Below, in pieces: positions 34,999 to 46,609 of a stretch of 64,000 nt of DNA. Positions within the stretch are counted from its first letter, which is position 1; every line of letters begins with the position of its first letter. The DNA is taken from positions 35,038,401 through 35,102,400 of the forward strand of contig OY754471.1 in NCBI GenBank assembly GCA_963575645.1. The letters are read 5' to 3'. The position numbers and the translations under genes are program-made. The notes beneath the pieces were generated by a model. It did no database searches, had not been told where the DNA came from, and worked only from the letters and a program-made list of their open reading frames with translations. The DNA is from Xanthostigma xanthostigma (lineage: Eukaryota > Arthropoda > Insecta > Raphidioptera > Raphidiidae).

Positions 34999-35910
34999 TT
35001 TCAATCAATATTTGAACTATATTCACTTACCTAAATATATATAAACTATTATTATATTTCTTTGCACTCGTAGAAACAAATTAGATTTACTTACAGTAAG
35101 CGTTTACCTGAGGTGTACTAAATATTTTTGATTATCACCTCTCTTTATATGTGTTTCTGTTAATCAGAGCGCCAACTTTAGAGAAATGTAATAGCAGGTA
35201 AGATTTTCAATCAGGATTTAAACCATAGACATAGAAGTTCGTACCGGGCATGTCGCATCAAAAAGTGGTCGAAAGAAGGAATGTGGGTGTGAAGGCCACT
35301 TTATATTTCTTTTTACATACTGCCGCTATATAGAAGCTGGCCATCACACGTTCTACCTCGATGGCCACTTTTAATAGCTTCTTTAGATAATATGGATGGC
35401 GTTGTCCGATCATCTATGTCTATTGTCTATACTTTAAACTAAGTACACTTTTTGGAACGTTGATTTGACGTTTGCTAGATATTTTTGTTTTATTTAATTA
35501 CACGGTTCATATATTTGTTAATTTTCACCAAATTTTTGGTTTAACGAATTGAGTTGAAATTTTGCACGCATGTGTTTCTGCTTTCGTTCGGGTGCAATTC
35601 GCACTGTTAATAAAACAAACTAAATACTTCAAAATAAAATAGAAAACATTTTTTTTAATTAAACAGCTTTTTTATACAATCAAAAATGTACGAAAAACTA
35701 GAAAATAATTATGAATGACCAATCTGCGACTTTGATCAGACTAAAATAAAATCGCGGAAAGTTTTTTTAGAAAACTACCTATCTTTTGTTGGGGATTGGC
35801 AAATCATATCTGGCATTCGACTGTCTTCTTCGCACTTAATATTACCAAATGCGTCCTTCGATTTAATTTTTGTCTGTTTGGAGCCTCAGATTAGTGATTC
35901 AAATTCATTT
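34999..35910. promoter_or_regulatory. Upstream region of SART1
   Basis: Must contain the SART1 promoter, but no TATA box or strong initiator could be picked. On the minus strand, GGTAAAC near 35105-35111 and an AG near 35015-35025 would allow a small 5' UTR intron; this is weak. The remainder has no recognised feature. Confidence 0.3.
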
Positions 35911-35914
35911 TTCA

Positions 35915-36136
35915 GTGATAGGTATTTGGAAAAAAATCCGTGGCATAAGGATCGAAAATGAAGCAATACTGAATTTTTTTAAAAAAAGCATTGAATGCTG
36001 ACGTTTCGATACGTTTTGTATCTGAAATGATACAAAACGTATCGAAACGTCAGCATTAAATGCAAGTTTAAAAAATATCAGTATTGCTTCATTTTCGATC
36101 CTTATGCCACGGAATTTTTTTCCAAATACCTATCAT
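35915..36136. repeat. Foldback, about 105-bp arms, GAAACGTC motif at the centre
   Basis: TGATAGGTATTTGGAAAAAA to GCTGACGTTTCGATACG pairs with CGTATCGAAACGTCAGC to TCCAAATACCTATCA. The tip carries CTGAA, a GATAC/GTATC stem and GAAACGTC (36022-36051). Confidence 0.9.
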
Positions 36137-36199
36137 TAACTTCAATGGATCACAGTTACTCTATTTATTGAATAGAGTCAAATTCATATAATTTTTAGC

Positions 36200-37300
36200 T
36201 TTTAGTACAGCATCGGTAAAAGGGTTCCATGAAGCAAAAAATGTATAGGCCACTTATTTAAACATTTTTTTGTTTCTTTCAATGGAGACGGTTTTTTTCG
36301 AAAATAAAAATAGTTAATTAATAATAGCATACTTTTTTTAAAATAAATTTTGAAAAAAATTCAACGAAACTTTATTCTTTCAAGTGGTAAGATGACACCA
36401 TAATTTATTCAAATTTTTTAATTGATATACCTACTATAATAAAATAATAAAATTCTCAACAGGGCTGTGCGCTCGAGTTGTAAGGGCCGCCTGAAACCCT
36501 ATTTTCAACGTTAAATTAAAACTATAAATAATAGAGAAAGAGTCCCGGGACTTTTTTATTGGAAATTTCCTTCTCTTTAAGAATATTTTTTTCCGATTTT
36601 GACTATCGCTTATAGTTTTTGAGATATATAATCAAATCTCTTTTTTCATTCATGTTAATTTGTTTATAACTTTTGCAATTTCTTATGTGCTAATAAAATA
36701 TTTTAACACATTTTTCTAAACATGATCGTCATTCCGAATTCAATGAGCCATCGGTCATTTTTGTACTAGCTATTTCAGGCCTTAACACGTTTTGGAACTT
36801 GTGAACTACACTAATTGTAACGAAACTGACAAAACTTTTATTTGTCGATGGTAAAAATATTTATTTACTAAAATAAAATTATGTTAACAACAAAACAATC
36901 TAAAAAGTAGTTCTCTACACTAATGAAAAATGAAATAAAACAAATAACGGAAAAACAACAAATTAATTTTAAGTACTATATACAAGGAATATTTATATCA
37001 CAGGACACACTTATTTTTTTTATGTAGCACACTTATCTATTATTTATTTGCACAGTTCTCAATTTATTTATTTATCGTCTATTTATTAATTTAATCGCGC
37101 ACTGTTCACTTCTTGACTAATATTGCCTTCCTGTCCGTTGTTACTCCGCTAACATTCTTGAAGCGTCGTCATTCTTCTACGCAGTTTCGACAACAATGTG
37201 CGCATTGTTGTCTACGCGGTTCCGGCAACAATATGTGAATTACGAAAAATAATTCTAATAATTTAGAGTGATGATGGTCCTTTTTTAAATATTAAAAGAT
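36200..37300. other. Intergenic sequence, fragmentary repeat
   Basis: 36330-36470 has short matches to the 11090/56150 dispersed family (AAAATTCAACGAAACTTT, then TACCTACTATAATAAAATAA). Otherwise no feature. Confidence 0.35.
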
Positions 37301-37834
37301 TATTGCCATCTTTGGAGAATCTAGAAATTTGTATACAAAAATTTGAAGTTATTGTTGTTTTTTTGTTAAGGTAATATAAATTAGAAGTAAAATAAAGAAA
37401 CTTACCAATGCTGTCTTTTTTTCCGTATTATTGTTATGCAAAAGATAAAAATAAAAAATGTCATCAACGAATATTAAAATTGCTATTTTTAAAAACGGCT
37501 AATTTTACTGAAATTTGTATAAAAGTGTTAACAGCAACTTGTTTAAAATTATACTGATTGGAATTTTTTCTTTTTTTTAATTTAAAATATGAAAGACAGA
37601 ACAATGATATGTTTTTGCTTGTTATCAAATAGTTTGTTAATTAATTTGCTGTATATAGGGGACATTTTTTATTTTTATCTTTTGCATAACAATAATACGG
37701 AAAAAGACAGCATTGGTAAGTTTCTTTATTGTACTTTTAATTTATTACCTTAACAAAAAAACAACAATAACTTCAAATTTTTGTATACAAATTTCTAGAT
37801 TCTCCGAAGATGGCATAAAGATTGCCGAAACGTC
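37301..37834. repeat. Large foldback, about 180-bp arms
   Basis: Arms of roughly 37301-37484 and 37640-37815 match through CTAGAAATTTGTATACAAA, AGTTATTGTTGTTTTTTTGT and CCAATGCTGTCTTTTT. At the right edge is CCGAAGA, a GGCA/TGCC stem and GAAACGTC (37804-37834). Confidence 0.85.
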
Positions 37835-38558
37835 AAAAAATAAAAATCTTCAGTATTGGGAAGTTCATTGATCCTATGCCACCAGGTTTCATCCTTTAAT
37901 CTTTCAATATGTGTAATGTTGTTTGCGAGATTCCGACAACAATGTGCGTATTGTTGTCGCCTACAGTGGCGTCTCGTTAATGGTCCGCCAGCTGACGTTA
38001 TCCCCGCGCTTACGCTGATTGATCAAATGAAACGAGGTAACATCTGTAAACTTCTAACCTTGACTGCTAGACTACTAGCGTGTGCAAGTCAGTAATTTAC
38101 TGTTTTCGAGGGTAACAAGTCTCGCACGCCACTGTTTATCCTCTCTTGGCATAACCTGACGCGACTAGCGTAGTAAACAATTCGAATGCGTATGCATGTC
38201 GGATTTGGAATGAAAATGGAGCTTAAATAACGCTCAGTCAGCGTTAAAGTCCCCTACAGCCTCGAACTGCTGCACTTAATAAGAAAATCTAGTCTATATA
38301 GTTTGCACACAGAAGTTAACGTGTACACGGTTTTGAAATTTTAGTACCGGTTCCCACATTTACCGGTTAGAACAGGGTATCCGAGGAGTAATCAGCATGC
38401 GTCTGTACATAACATAGTGTACGTAATATTAATAGGCATTTACACCCTTTTATAGATATAGGTTTGTTACCACAGAAACCCAAAACTGTCCTTCGGAAAA
38501 ACATTTGACTTCGATTTAAATCACCCGGAAGGTTTTGCAGGAGGTACGGTAATTGCTT

Positions 38559-38951
38559 GTATTCCTCTCGGGAGAAAAAACTATGACTAATTTGGAATGA
38601 TTTAACCATATCACTTGGGGGTCGGAAATGCGCCATTTTTTATGATAATGACACTTCTGTGAAGTATTTTTATTTTAATTTCTTTATATTTTTAACACAC
38701 AACATAAAATCAAACAGAAAATTTCGTGTTCTTTAGGAGGGTTGATCAATTAGTAAGCTATCAGGTTATGGAAAAATTCAGGCAAAAAAGTGTAGAGAAT
38801 ATTTTTTCTTTTTATTTTTAACTTTAAAATTCGGATTTTTGTAAAAAAGAAAACCGAAGTAGATATTCTCGAAAATGATTTATTTCCGACCCCAAGTGAT
38901 AGAGGTTAAATCATTCCAAATTAGTCATAGATTCTTCTTCCAAAAGAATAC
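38559..38951. repeat. Foldback, about 72-bp arms
   Basis: GTATTCCTCTCGGGAG, then ACTATGACTAATTTGGAATG and ACTTGGGGGTCGGAAAT, pairs with 38878-38951 across a 250-bp AT-rich centre. Confidence 0.85.
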
Positions 38952-39015
38952 GAGAAATTATTATTATTATTATATAATTAGGAAGTCACTCTACAGTGCG
39001 TAATGAAGTTTCTAT

Positions 39016-39240
39016 TTAAAAATTCGAAATTCTGCCTGGGACAAATCCATGTTTGTCTGTAGGAACGAACCTTATATTGCAAACTTTCAGTCGCCGTCGT
39101 TTTATGTCGAAGACACGCCCGGAAATCGATTGAGAGAAAATGCTTAAAGCGGCTGAAGAACGCCAGCCGAGACGGTTGTATAAGAAACTTTGGAATTTAC
39201 AGATATACACGATGCCAGGGGTGCAATTAGAAAACAAACT
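39016..39240 (-). pseudogene. Possible LINE reverse-transcriptase fragment
   Basis: A minus-strand frame includes FQSFLYNRLGWRSSAALSIF and later KHGFVPGRISNF. The latter resembles the QHGF-x-x-GRS-x-x-TNL block of non-LTR reverse transcriptases, at the expected distance after a YNRL block. No YADD core is in this window, so the assignment is tentative. Confidence 0.35.
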
Positions 39241-39322
39241 TCAACTATAAAACTGTAGACTACGTAAAGAAAAGTTACATTCATATCAATTTTGGAAACA
39301 TAGTTTTATCGTATATAATTAA

Positions 39323-39918
39323 TTAGCGGTCCCGTCAGATTTCACCCGGGTGTAAAAGAACGAATGGGGAAGGGAGGAACATGAGTACACACATTCATCT
39401 TAGTTTACCGAGATGAATGTTGTGTCAAAATTTCATGATGATCGGAGTTACCGTTCAAAAGTATTTGTCGATAAAAAGCAGTATTTAAACTTTTTTTTAC
39501 TAATATTTTTTTTTAAATCAATTAAATAAAATTATAATAAATTTAAATGTAAGCCTTAGAAGAAAGCAATGTAGAAAATAAAATAAAAATCTATTCGCCC
39601 AACGTGGGGCTCGAACCCACGACAGTCGCATGCTCTACCGATTGACCCACCTGAGGTTGTGTTCTCACAACGCTAATATGAGTATATCTAGTTAGTGCAT
39701 TTCACATGAATAGAAGCTTGTTTTTGAGATACATTTTGCAACATTTTTCATTAAAGCTCAGCTCCTAATGGTCGTAGCGAAATATTATATAGCCTATAGC
39801 CTTCCTCGATAAATGGGCTATCCGACAAAATAATTTTTTTCAATTTGAACCAGTAGTTCCTGAGATTAGCGCGTTCAAACAAACAAACAAACTCTTCAGC
39901 TTTATATACAAGTATAGA
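39323..39918 (-). mobile_element. Non-autonomous Helitron (copy 1) with tRNA-Lys relic
   Basis: On the minus strand it begins TCTATACTTGTATATAAAGC after an A. It ends in a GC-rich segment plus ACCGCTAA followed by T, the Helitron pattern of a TC start, a CTRR end and A/T insertion. It is collinear with 46848-47556 and, except for the tRNA part and nested elements, with 54532-55206. Confidence 0.75.
39595..39655 (-). repeat. Truncated tRNA-Lys-like sequence inside the Helitron
   Basis: On the minus strand: GTCAATCGGTAGAGCATGCG, then GTCGTGGGTTCGAGCCCCAC and GTTGGGCG. This matches tRNA-Lys D-arm, T-arm and 3' acceptor, with the anticodon arm partly deleted. Confidence 0.7.
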
Positions 39919-39939
39919 TTATTTCCGCGACTATACATC

Positions 39940-40253
39940 CATACCAAGATTATAAATGCGGAAGTAACTCTGTCTGTCTGTCTGTTACGCTTCCACGGTC
40001 AAACCGTAGGGCCTATTGTGATGAAATTTAATATGAAGATAGTTTAAACTCTCGAGAAGGCCGTAAACTACTTTTTCAAAAATTAACCCCTAAAAGATTA
40101 ATACATCCTAATAAATTAAGGTTAAAAATGGTTGTTCCGTTACTTTTAATGCGAAATCTTGATGCGCCCAAATTGTGTAATGGTAGTGGTACACGTTTAC
40201 AAGTACCTCATCTGAAATGAAATATTCAAAGTAGAACCGGGCGGAACCGCTAG
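39940..40253 (+). mobile_element. Short Helitron, head-to-head with copy 1
   Basis: Starts near ATTATAAATGCGGAAGTAAC, then CTGTCTGTCTGTC. Ends GGGCGGAACCGCTAG followed by T. Its interior matches the non-coding part of 60345-60975 (GCGAAATCTTGATGCGCCCA). Confidence 0.65.
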
Positions 40254-40896
40254 TATTATTATGTCTTAAAGAAATTTCACTTTAAGTTTCAGAACAATTA
40301 GGTATATAAACTAATGATAGTATTTTCCATTTTTTTTTTGACGTGATAACGTCTTATAGATTGATGAATCACATCAAAATAATAAAAACTCGGGTCGCAG
40401 TGCCAAACCCTGCCGACAATATAGTGTATTTGCTTTTATAGGCAGTGTGGCTCTATTGTATGAACTTATTTTTGGACAAAATAAAAAAAATTACCCCTTA
40501 ATACACCCCTTAAAACAACAATTTTTACTAAATTTCAATACTACATATCAATTCAACATCTGTACCAAATTATATACACCCTTCAGTATGTAAATCTACC
40601 TATATCAGTAAACTTGTGTTTTCATAAAATTTGTAAGTCCGGTCCTGTCGGGCCGATGTTTTTAAAATTTTAGCAGCATATTAAAATAATTACTAAAGGG
40701 TTAAATTTCAAATTTGAAACGATTCCGAAAATTTTTTCGGTATTTTTGGGCCCGAAAATTTTTTTCAACCCCTAAATACCACCCTTAACGTGGCCCGATT
40801 GGGCCCATTTTAAATAGGCTTCGTGCGGTGATAGATTCCAACATGTGGGCCAAATTTAGTTTAAATCGATTAAGTCTGTCGAGAGTTATCGTGCTA

Positions 40897-40898
<2 letters not shown>

Positions 40899-40973
<75 letters not shown>

Positions 40974-40976
40974 TAA
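40899..40976. repeat. TA dinucleotide microsatellite
   Basis: More than 60 bp of uninterrupted TA repeats with a slightly degenerate right edge. Confidence 0.97.
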
Positions 40977-41270
40977 ACATACTTTTCCAAAAATGGTGCC
41001 AAACTTCTTAGAAGGTTATGAAACGTCGAGAAATTTTGGTCCGACCCCTAGGTCCCGCCATCCGACCGACGCCAATAGTGTAAGTGCCTTATGGCAAATA
41101 CACTAAAAAGATGAAACACCGGCTGCATGCACGAAAAAGTGTAACGTTCCTAACGTTACTAAGTGAGCGACTAGAATGCCTTCGGTAATTTTGAAGCAGA
41201 TATCATCAACCGATTGAGATGAAAATTTGTATACACGTTTAGTTTGAATGACAATGCATAGTTAGCTGTG

Positions 41271-41794
41271 TGACGTCACTCTAAATCCAATATGGCGGAC
41301 TTCTAAAGATGGCGGACTAATTTTATAATGCTTTCCTACAATATGGGTATCAAATGAAAGGGCTTGCTGAAAATAACTCGAAAAATAAAGTGACGTCACT
41401 CTAAATCCAATATGGCGGACTTCTAAAGATGGCGGACATATTTATTATGCTTTCCTACAATATGGGTATAAAATGAAAGGGCTTGCTAAAAATAACTCGA
41501 AAAATAAAGTGACGTCACTCTAAATCCAATATGGCGGACTTCTAAAGATGGCGGACTAATTTTATTATGCTTCCTACAATATGGTTATCAAATGAAAGGG
41601 CTTGCTGAGAATAACTCGAAAAATAAAGTGACGTCACTCTAAATCCAATGTGGCGGACTTCTAAAGAAGGCGGACATATTTTATTATACTTTCCTTACAA
41701 TATGGGTATCAAATGAAAGGGCTTGCTGAGAATAACTCGAAAAATAAAGTGACGTCATTCTAAATCCAATATGGCGGACTTCTAAAGATGGCGG
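41271..41794. repeat. Satellite, period about 120 bp, 4.4 units
   Basis: Units start at 41271, 41391, 41510, 41629 and 41750 with TGACGTCACTCTAAATCC. Each full unit contains ATGGCGGAC-type motifs twice and the phrase ATCAAATGAAAGGGCTTGCT. Units are about 95 percent alike by eye. Confidence 0.92.
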
Positions 41795-41800
41795 ACTAAG

Positions 41801-41952
41801 TTTTTGACGTGATAACGTCTTATAAATTGATGAAACACCAGCTGCACGCACGAAAAAGTGTAACGTTCCGCCTGACGCTGTGCGTGCAAGCGAGAGCGCA
41901 GTAATATATTATTAAATATGATATTCGAGCGGAATACGTTATCACGTAAAAC
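41801..41952. repeat. Short repeat with GACGTGATAACGT ends
   Basis: Begins GACGTGATAACGT and ends ACGTTATCACGT, with CTGCACGCACGAAAAAGTGT inside. Partial copies lie at 41108-41160 and 40336-40375, bracketing the satellite. Confidence 0.6.
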
Positions 41953-42655
41953 TATCGTCCGTAAATCGACTTTACAGACAACCAATTTTTTAATTATTAT
42001 TTAAATCGACGTTTTTGTCAATATGTTACTCCTTTTCAAGTCAAAATGCAATAAACAAAAAATTAATACCAATATTACCGAAAATATAATAAACTTTAAA
42101 TAAAAAAAAATCTAACCGGCAATAACAACTGTTTGATAAAAATTATATCAATATTTTTCCTTGGTCAGAAACTTAGAGTAAAATAATTTTTACAAACATC
42201 AATTAGCAACACAAATGTACAATAAGTACAGTAGACTTTAAATTACTGTTGACTTGTCACCGTTATAAGCTGAACGGAAGATCTGCCAATGTGACACTTA
42301 AGCCCTGAAATAAAGGTTCCGTTACTAAAGTAAAGAATTAACAATTAACATATTCCTAAACTATGCTCTTACAGATAATAATTTGATAATAACGATAATA
42401 ATTTAAGTAACGTTAACTGGACAACTCAGTTAAAGGTATATTAATTATAGAACAGAGATTTTGCAATATATGTATGAAGAACAATAGTTGCCAAAATTAA
42501 AAATGATATAAATAATTATATAATTATTATATATAGTGCTGAATTAAACCAAAAGATAAAGAAAGAGTGATAAATACATCGTATAATCCACGTTATCAAA
42601 CCATAAAAATGTGTTTTGGAACGGAATAAAATAATCATCGACAAAATAAGAGTAG
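41953..42655. other. AT-rich intergenic sequence
   Basis: No feature recognised. Confidence 0.4.
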
Positions 42656-42659
42656 AAAG

Positions 42660-43215
42660 CCAGTTGAGACTTATGGGGGGAAAATCTAGAAGATTGGTGA
42701 CTAGATTATACCGTGGGGTACTCCGTTCTCTTCAATGTATCCAAAGAAGATTGTTCTCCTGTAGGCTAGGGCCTCCCATTCGAACAGTAAATGGTTGGCT
42801 GTTTCGACCTCCATTACGCAAAATCTACACTGTGTCAATTTCTGACGTATCCCATCGTGTGTAGGTGTTTCCTCAGGGGTGAATGACCGGTCAATAGCCG
42901 CCATCGCTTTTTTTAAGTTTTGGTCTACTGAGTTTGATCAAGTCCTCTATAAGCCTATTTGAAGGGCCCACAACTATCTTTTTCCCATGTGAGTTCCTCG
43001 GATTCAAGTTCTAGTTGGAGATTTGCTGTTTGCGGGTCCAACTTTTGACTGCTGAATATTCGTATGAGTAATTCCACAAACCGGTTCTGATCCAACGAAT
43101 TTTACAGGGGCTCCTTCTCTAGCAAGACTATCCACACACTCATTGCTCCAGATTTTTCATAACCCGGTACCCACATTAAACAAACTTTGTTGTTTGCTCC
43201 CAGGTCATTATGTAC
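42660..43215 (-). pseudogene. LINE RNase H / C-terminal zinc-knuckle relic
   Basis: Read on the minus strand with frameshifts. NNKVCLMWVPGYEKSGAMS resembles the V-x-WVPGH-x-G-x-x-GNE motif of RNase H, and an EPL, KF, GSEPV-like part follows. A further frame gives RSFTPEETPTHDGIRQKLTQ and CRFCVMEVETANHLLFEWEA, the C-x-x-C, H, C-type end typical of Jockey/R1/I-type elements. Several stops and shifts; non-functional. Confidence 0.75.
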
Positions 43216-43769
43216 ATTTTAGTATTCCAAAAATACAGTAAGTAAGTATTAATATATTTTTACGATGGCCCAAGTGAACTAAGTACATGACAATATATCC
43301 ATAGGGAGTTCAATAAATTAGCCTGTTTCTAATGAAATGACCTGCTCTTAATCCACGTTGAAAAAAATATTTTAATAGACAACTAAGTAAACCTACCTGG
43401 ATAAGTCATGTATTTTTCGCTTGAATTACAGTAATTATATATTATCTTGCTTTTAGAATTTTATTGATGTACTAGTAGTTAAGCCCGTCTCCGTCAGGCG
43501 TAATCAAAATTCAAATATTCAAAATAACGTTCTTATTTTACATAGGTATAACATAGAAGTAACCGAGTAACCTTTATTTAATGGTTTTCTTATTTGTAAA
43601 TTGAAACAATTAATTTATTATTTCAATTGTATGAAATAAACATTTTTTTTTTATTGATTACTGTATCTTATAAGTTAACCAGTGGGATTGTGCAAGTAAT
43701 TCAGGAATTACAATGCGCGAAATTTTACGTAGTTCATCCCAGCGTTAAAGTTTGGAAAGAAATAAACTA

Positions 43770-44098
43770 CAGTAGAACCTATGTAAGACGCCAAAAAATT
43801 CGAGTTATATAGTTTTCGACTTATGAAGGATTTCGACTAAGGCAGATTTTGTAAAGAAATATTGGATAGGTATGTAGGAGTTAACATTCATTATAACTAA
43901 TTTTGAGTTGCTATGTTCGAGATACAGAGGTCCAATTTATTTTTTCGAGTTATGGAGGGAAAGTAAGTACCGAAATGACTCACTGATTATTTCGACCTAA
44001 GAGGGTTGAGATTTCGAGTAATGAAGGTTTTGGGGCTTGAAGAGAAGGGAACAAAACATTTTTCTGAGTATGGAGGTTTTCGACTTATCGAGGGTCCA
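43770..44098. mobile_element. Tigger/pogo-type MITE
   Basis: Left end CAGTAGAACCTATGTAAGAC after TA. The interior is the reverse complement of 17043-17435 in several blocks (CTTCAAGCCCCAAAA type). The right end is eroded (TTCGACTTATCGAGGGTCCA). Confidence 0.65.
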
Positions 44099-44205
44099 CT
44101 CAGAGGTTTCCAGTATTACCTAGATAGTAAAAATAAATATTTAAGACAATTATTGATTTTAATGAAATGCGTTGAAAGGAAAAAAGTAATGTTTAATTAC
44201 CTATT

Positions 44206-44317
44206 TATTAATAATTTAGGTTCATAACTATAAAAGCGTGAGCTGTAAAATCTATGATCGTTTATAAGTCACAACCCACGCTTCTATAATAATTATATTA
44301 TAAACCTAAATTAATAA
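44206..44317. repeat. Short hairpin MITE (family copy 2)
   Basis: TTATTAATAATTTAGGTT pairs with AAACCTAAATTAATAA. The interior shares ACTATAAAAGCGTGA with 9911-9988. Confidence 0.75.
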
Positions 44318-44744
44318 AAATTATTTTTTTATTTCTAGTACATTTTATAGCCAGAGTGCCCGTCGGCAAAAATTTTATTGATACATACTCCCACCAAACT
44401 TTGTATATGGCTTCATTAGGCCTAGTCTGACACCTATTTCCTCTATGACTTTTCTTGATTTTGGGGCGTTTTCCGTCTAAACTTTCCGAAAGATGTCGTT
44501 TTGACGACATGTAAAAATTTATAGATACTGTTTGTTTTTTTAATTGGATAGCTTAAAAACTTCAACCAAAACGCTAAAATAATGTTCTCTGACAAATAAC
44601 ATGAACCATTTAAAATGTCTGACACCTCGAATATGTCGAACATATCAGTGATAAAAATTCCATAAAGGGTTAATGATAACTTATCATGATAAAGATACAA
44701 TCAAATGCCAGCGTTTCATGTTTATAAAAAATCTATTTTTTGAA

Positions 44745-44822
44745 CCTTGTCCGATTTCGGACATTGCCCGATGTGGCTCGGGCATTGTCGACATGGCCCG
44801 GATTTCGGACATTGACCGTAAC
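44745..44822. repeat. Cluster of short GC-containing hairpins
   Basis: GTCCGATTTCGGAC, GCCCGATGTGGCTCGGGC and a further ATTTCGGACATTG lie within 80 bp of otherwise AT-rich DNA. Confidence 0.6.
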
Positions 44823-45060
44823 ATATATATGTGTCATAAGAGTGATTTGAAATATGAATTTTCGACGTCCTGTTCATTTTCAAGTGAAATAAAATAGTCG
44901 ATAGGCAAACCAAATTATTTTGATGAATTGCCTTTTAACCTCAGGGTCATAGATTGACAACCATTAAGTTACAGTTTTTGTAGAAAACATTTTTCGATTC
45001 GAGACATACCGGTTTGAAATTCTAGTTAAAATGCTCTATATTAGGTTACCCGAAACAAAA

Positions 45061-45243
45061 AAGCTTTAAAAACTAAGAAATAATTAATTTCTATTTGGCC
45101 CGATTATTCCTCCATTTGTATGAAAAATTTAATTGATAAATGCGTCCAGACCCACTATAAACTAAATATTTCATCCAAACAAAGATATGGTGTGTCGGGT
45201 CAAATGTGGCGGAAATTAATTATTTCTTACTTTTTAAACGCTT
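45061..45243. repeat. Foldback, about 40-bp arms
   Basis: TTTAAAAACTAAGAAATAAT, then TAATTTC, pairs with the sequence at 45211-45243. Confidence 0.7.
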
Positions 45244-45498
45244 GCATTCTTGTGTCGGTTCTTTTTTAGTGTCTAATTTATTTTTTGTTTTACATAATGC
45301 GCCTGCCTCTAATTCAAAATCAGTGTAGTCAACTCAGAGGTTTCCCCCCTAAATTTAGGGTTTTTGGAGGGTTGTTTAGGAGGTTTTTAGGGGCTTAAAA
45401 CTTATTATATGTCATTAAATAAGCAATTAATTATCAAATTAAAAAACTCTTTCGATATGATGTAGTATATATTAAATTTCGGTATTTCAAATATCAGA

Positions 45499-45557
45499 TT
45501 TATGCCACCTAATGGTGTATCTTACAAGCTATAAGGTACATCACCAGGTGGCATAAA
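45499..45557. repeat. Hairpin, about 24-bp arms
   Basis: TTTATGCCACCTAATGGTGT pairs with ACATCACCAGGTGGCATAAA around a short centre. Confidence 0.85.
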
Positions 45558-45599
45558 ATATGTTATGTTTAAAATATTAGATACCGTGTCCACCGAGAT

Positions 45600-45820
45600 A
45601 AACAATAATAAGAAAAAAATCACAGGTATGTGGACAAAAATATATTAAATAGATTTATTTATTGTACGACGTTTCGCCAATATGTTTAGACTTTTTCAAG
45701 TACTTTTGCAGTAAGTAGTTGAAAAAGTCTAAATATACCATAGACGAAATAAATCTAATCGTATCTATAATATATTTTTGTCCACATTGCATACCTACGA
45801 TTTTTTCTAATTATTGTTGT
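45600..45820. repeat. Foldback related to 13194-13310
   Basis: Arms share AATAATAAGAAAAAAATC, a GTATGTGGACAAAAATATAT part and a GATTTATT part. A GTACGACGTTTCGCC lies inside; its complement carries GAAACGTCGTAC, as at 13250. Confidence 0.7.
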
Positions 45821-46609
45821 ATTCTACAGTTAATACATTTCTGACATACCTGACATTTAATAAAATTTCAGGTTAGGGGGTATTATTTTCTATTTTAGGG
45901 GCTTTTGAAATTACTCTTGGGGAAAAACAATTCAAGTGTTGGTAACGCTGCTCAAAACTCCTATATAATCTGCTAATTTTTCTGATTGTCGCCACACGAT
46001 TGACAAATCTGTTGGAATAACTGACTTGTAATCAGGGATTTGAATGAGACAAAATGTCGTCATAAGCTGTTTTGCTTTGAGGTAACATAATTGTACCGAT
46101 GGCTAACTTGTTTACTGTTTAGTACTACATATTATAGGTGAGTCCTTGTCTATGGAAATGACAATATCTATCAAACAGATTAATGCGCATGAAGAGAAAT
46201 CACATCGTCATTATCATCTACATTCTATAATACATGTCTATAGTAAATATCGGTATAATATGCATTCCATCTATGCGCATTGTCTGCAATGAACAATTTA
46301 CAATATTAACTATACATACATAATAATGATTGTACTAAACTTATTATTATGGTAATAGCCGTCATTTGACTGTACAATTAATGAGCAAGACATTACATTT
46401 GTCGACATGTTATTTGAAATGACTTTGTGAAATGGCCTTTAAATCAAATAACTAATCAACAAGACATATATAGCCAATAGTTCGACGATCGAAAGCTTTA
46501 AGTAGCTTACGGAATATTTATATGTACATATATTATTTACGCTTGACGAAAGAAAATGATGTTTTGGAATAATAAAAACAAAATTTTTGATTGATCAAAA
46601 AGAAAACTA

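Noticed and set aside
40785..41106. Frames with Tyr-Ile repeats
   Set aside because: Translation of the TA microsatellite.
43470..43505. Possible lone Helitron 3' terminus (ACTAGTAGTTAAGCCCGTCT)
   Set aside because: Only a terminus-like string on the minus strand, with no 5' end or family match in the window.
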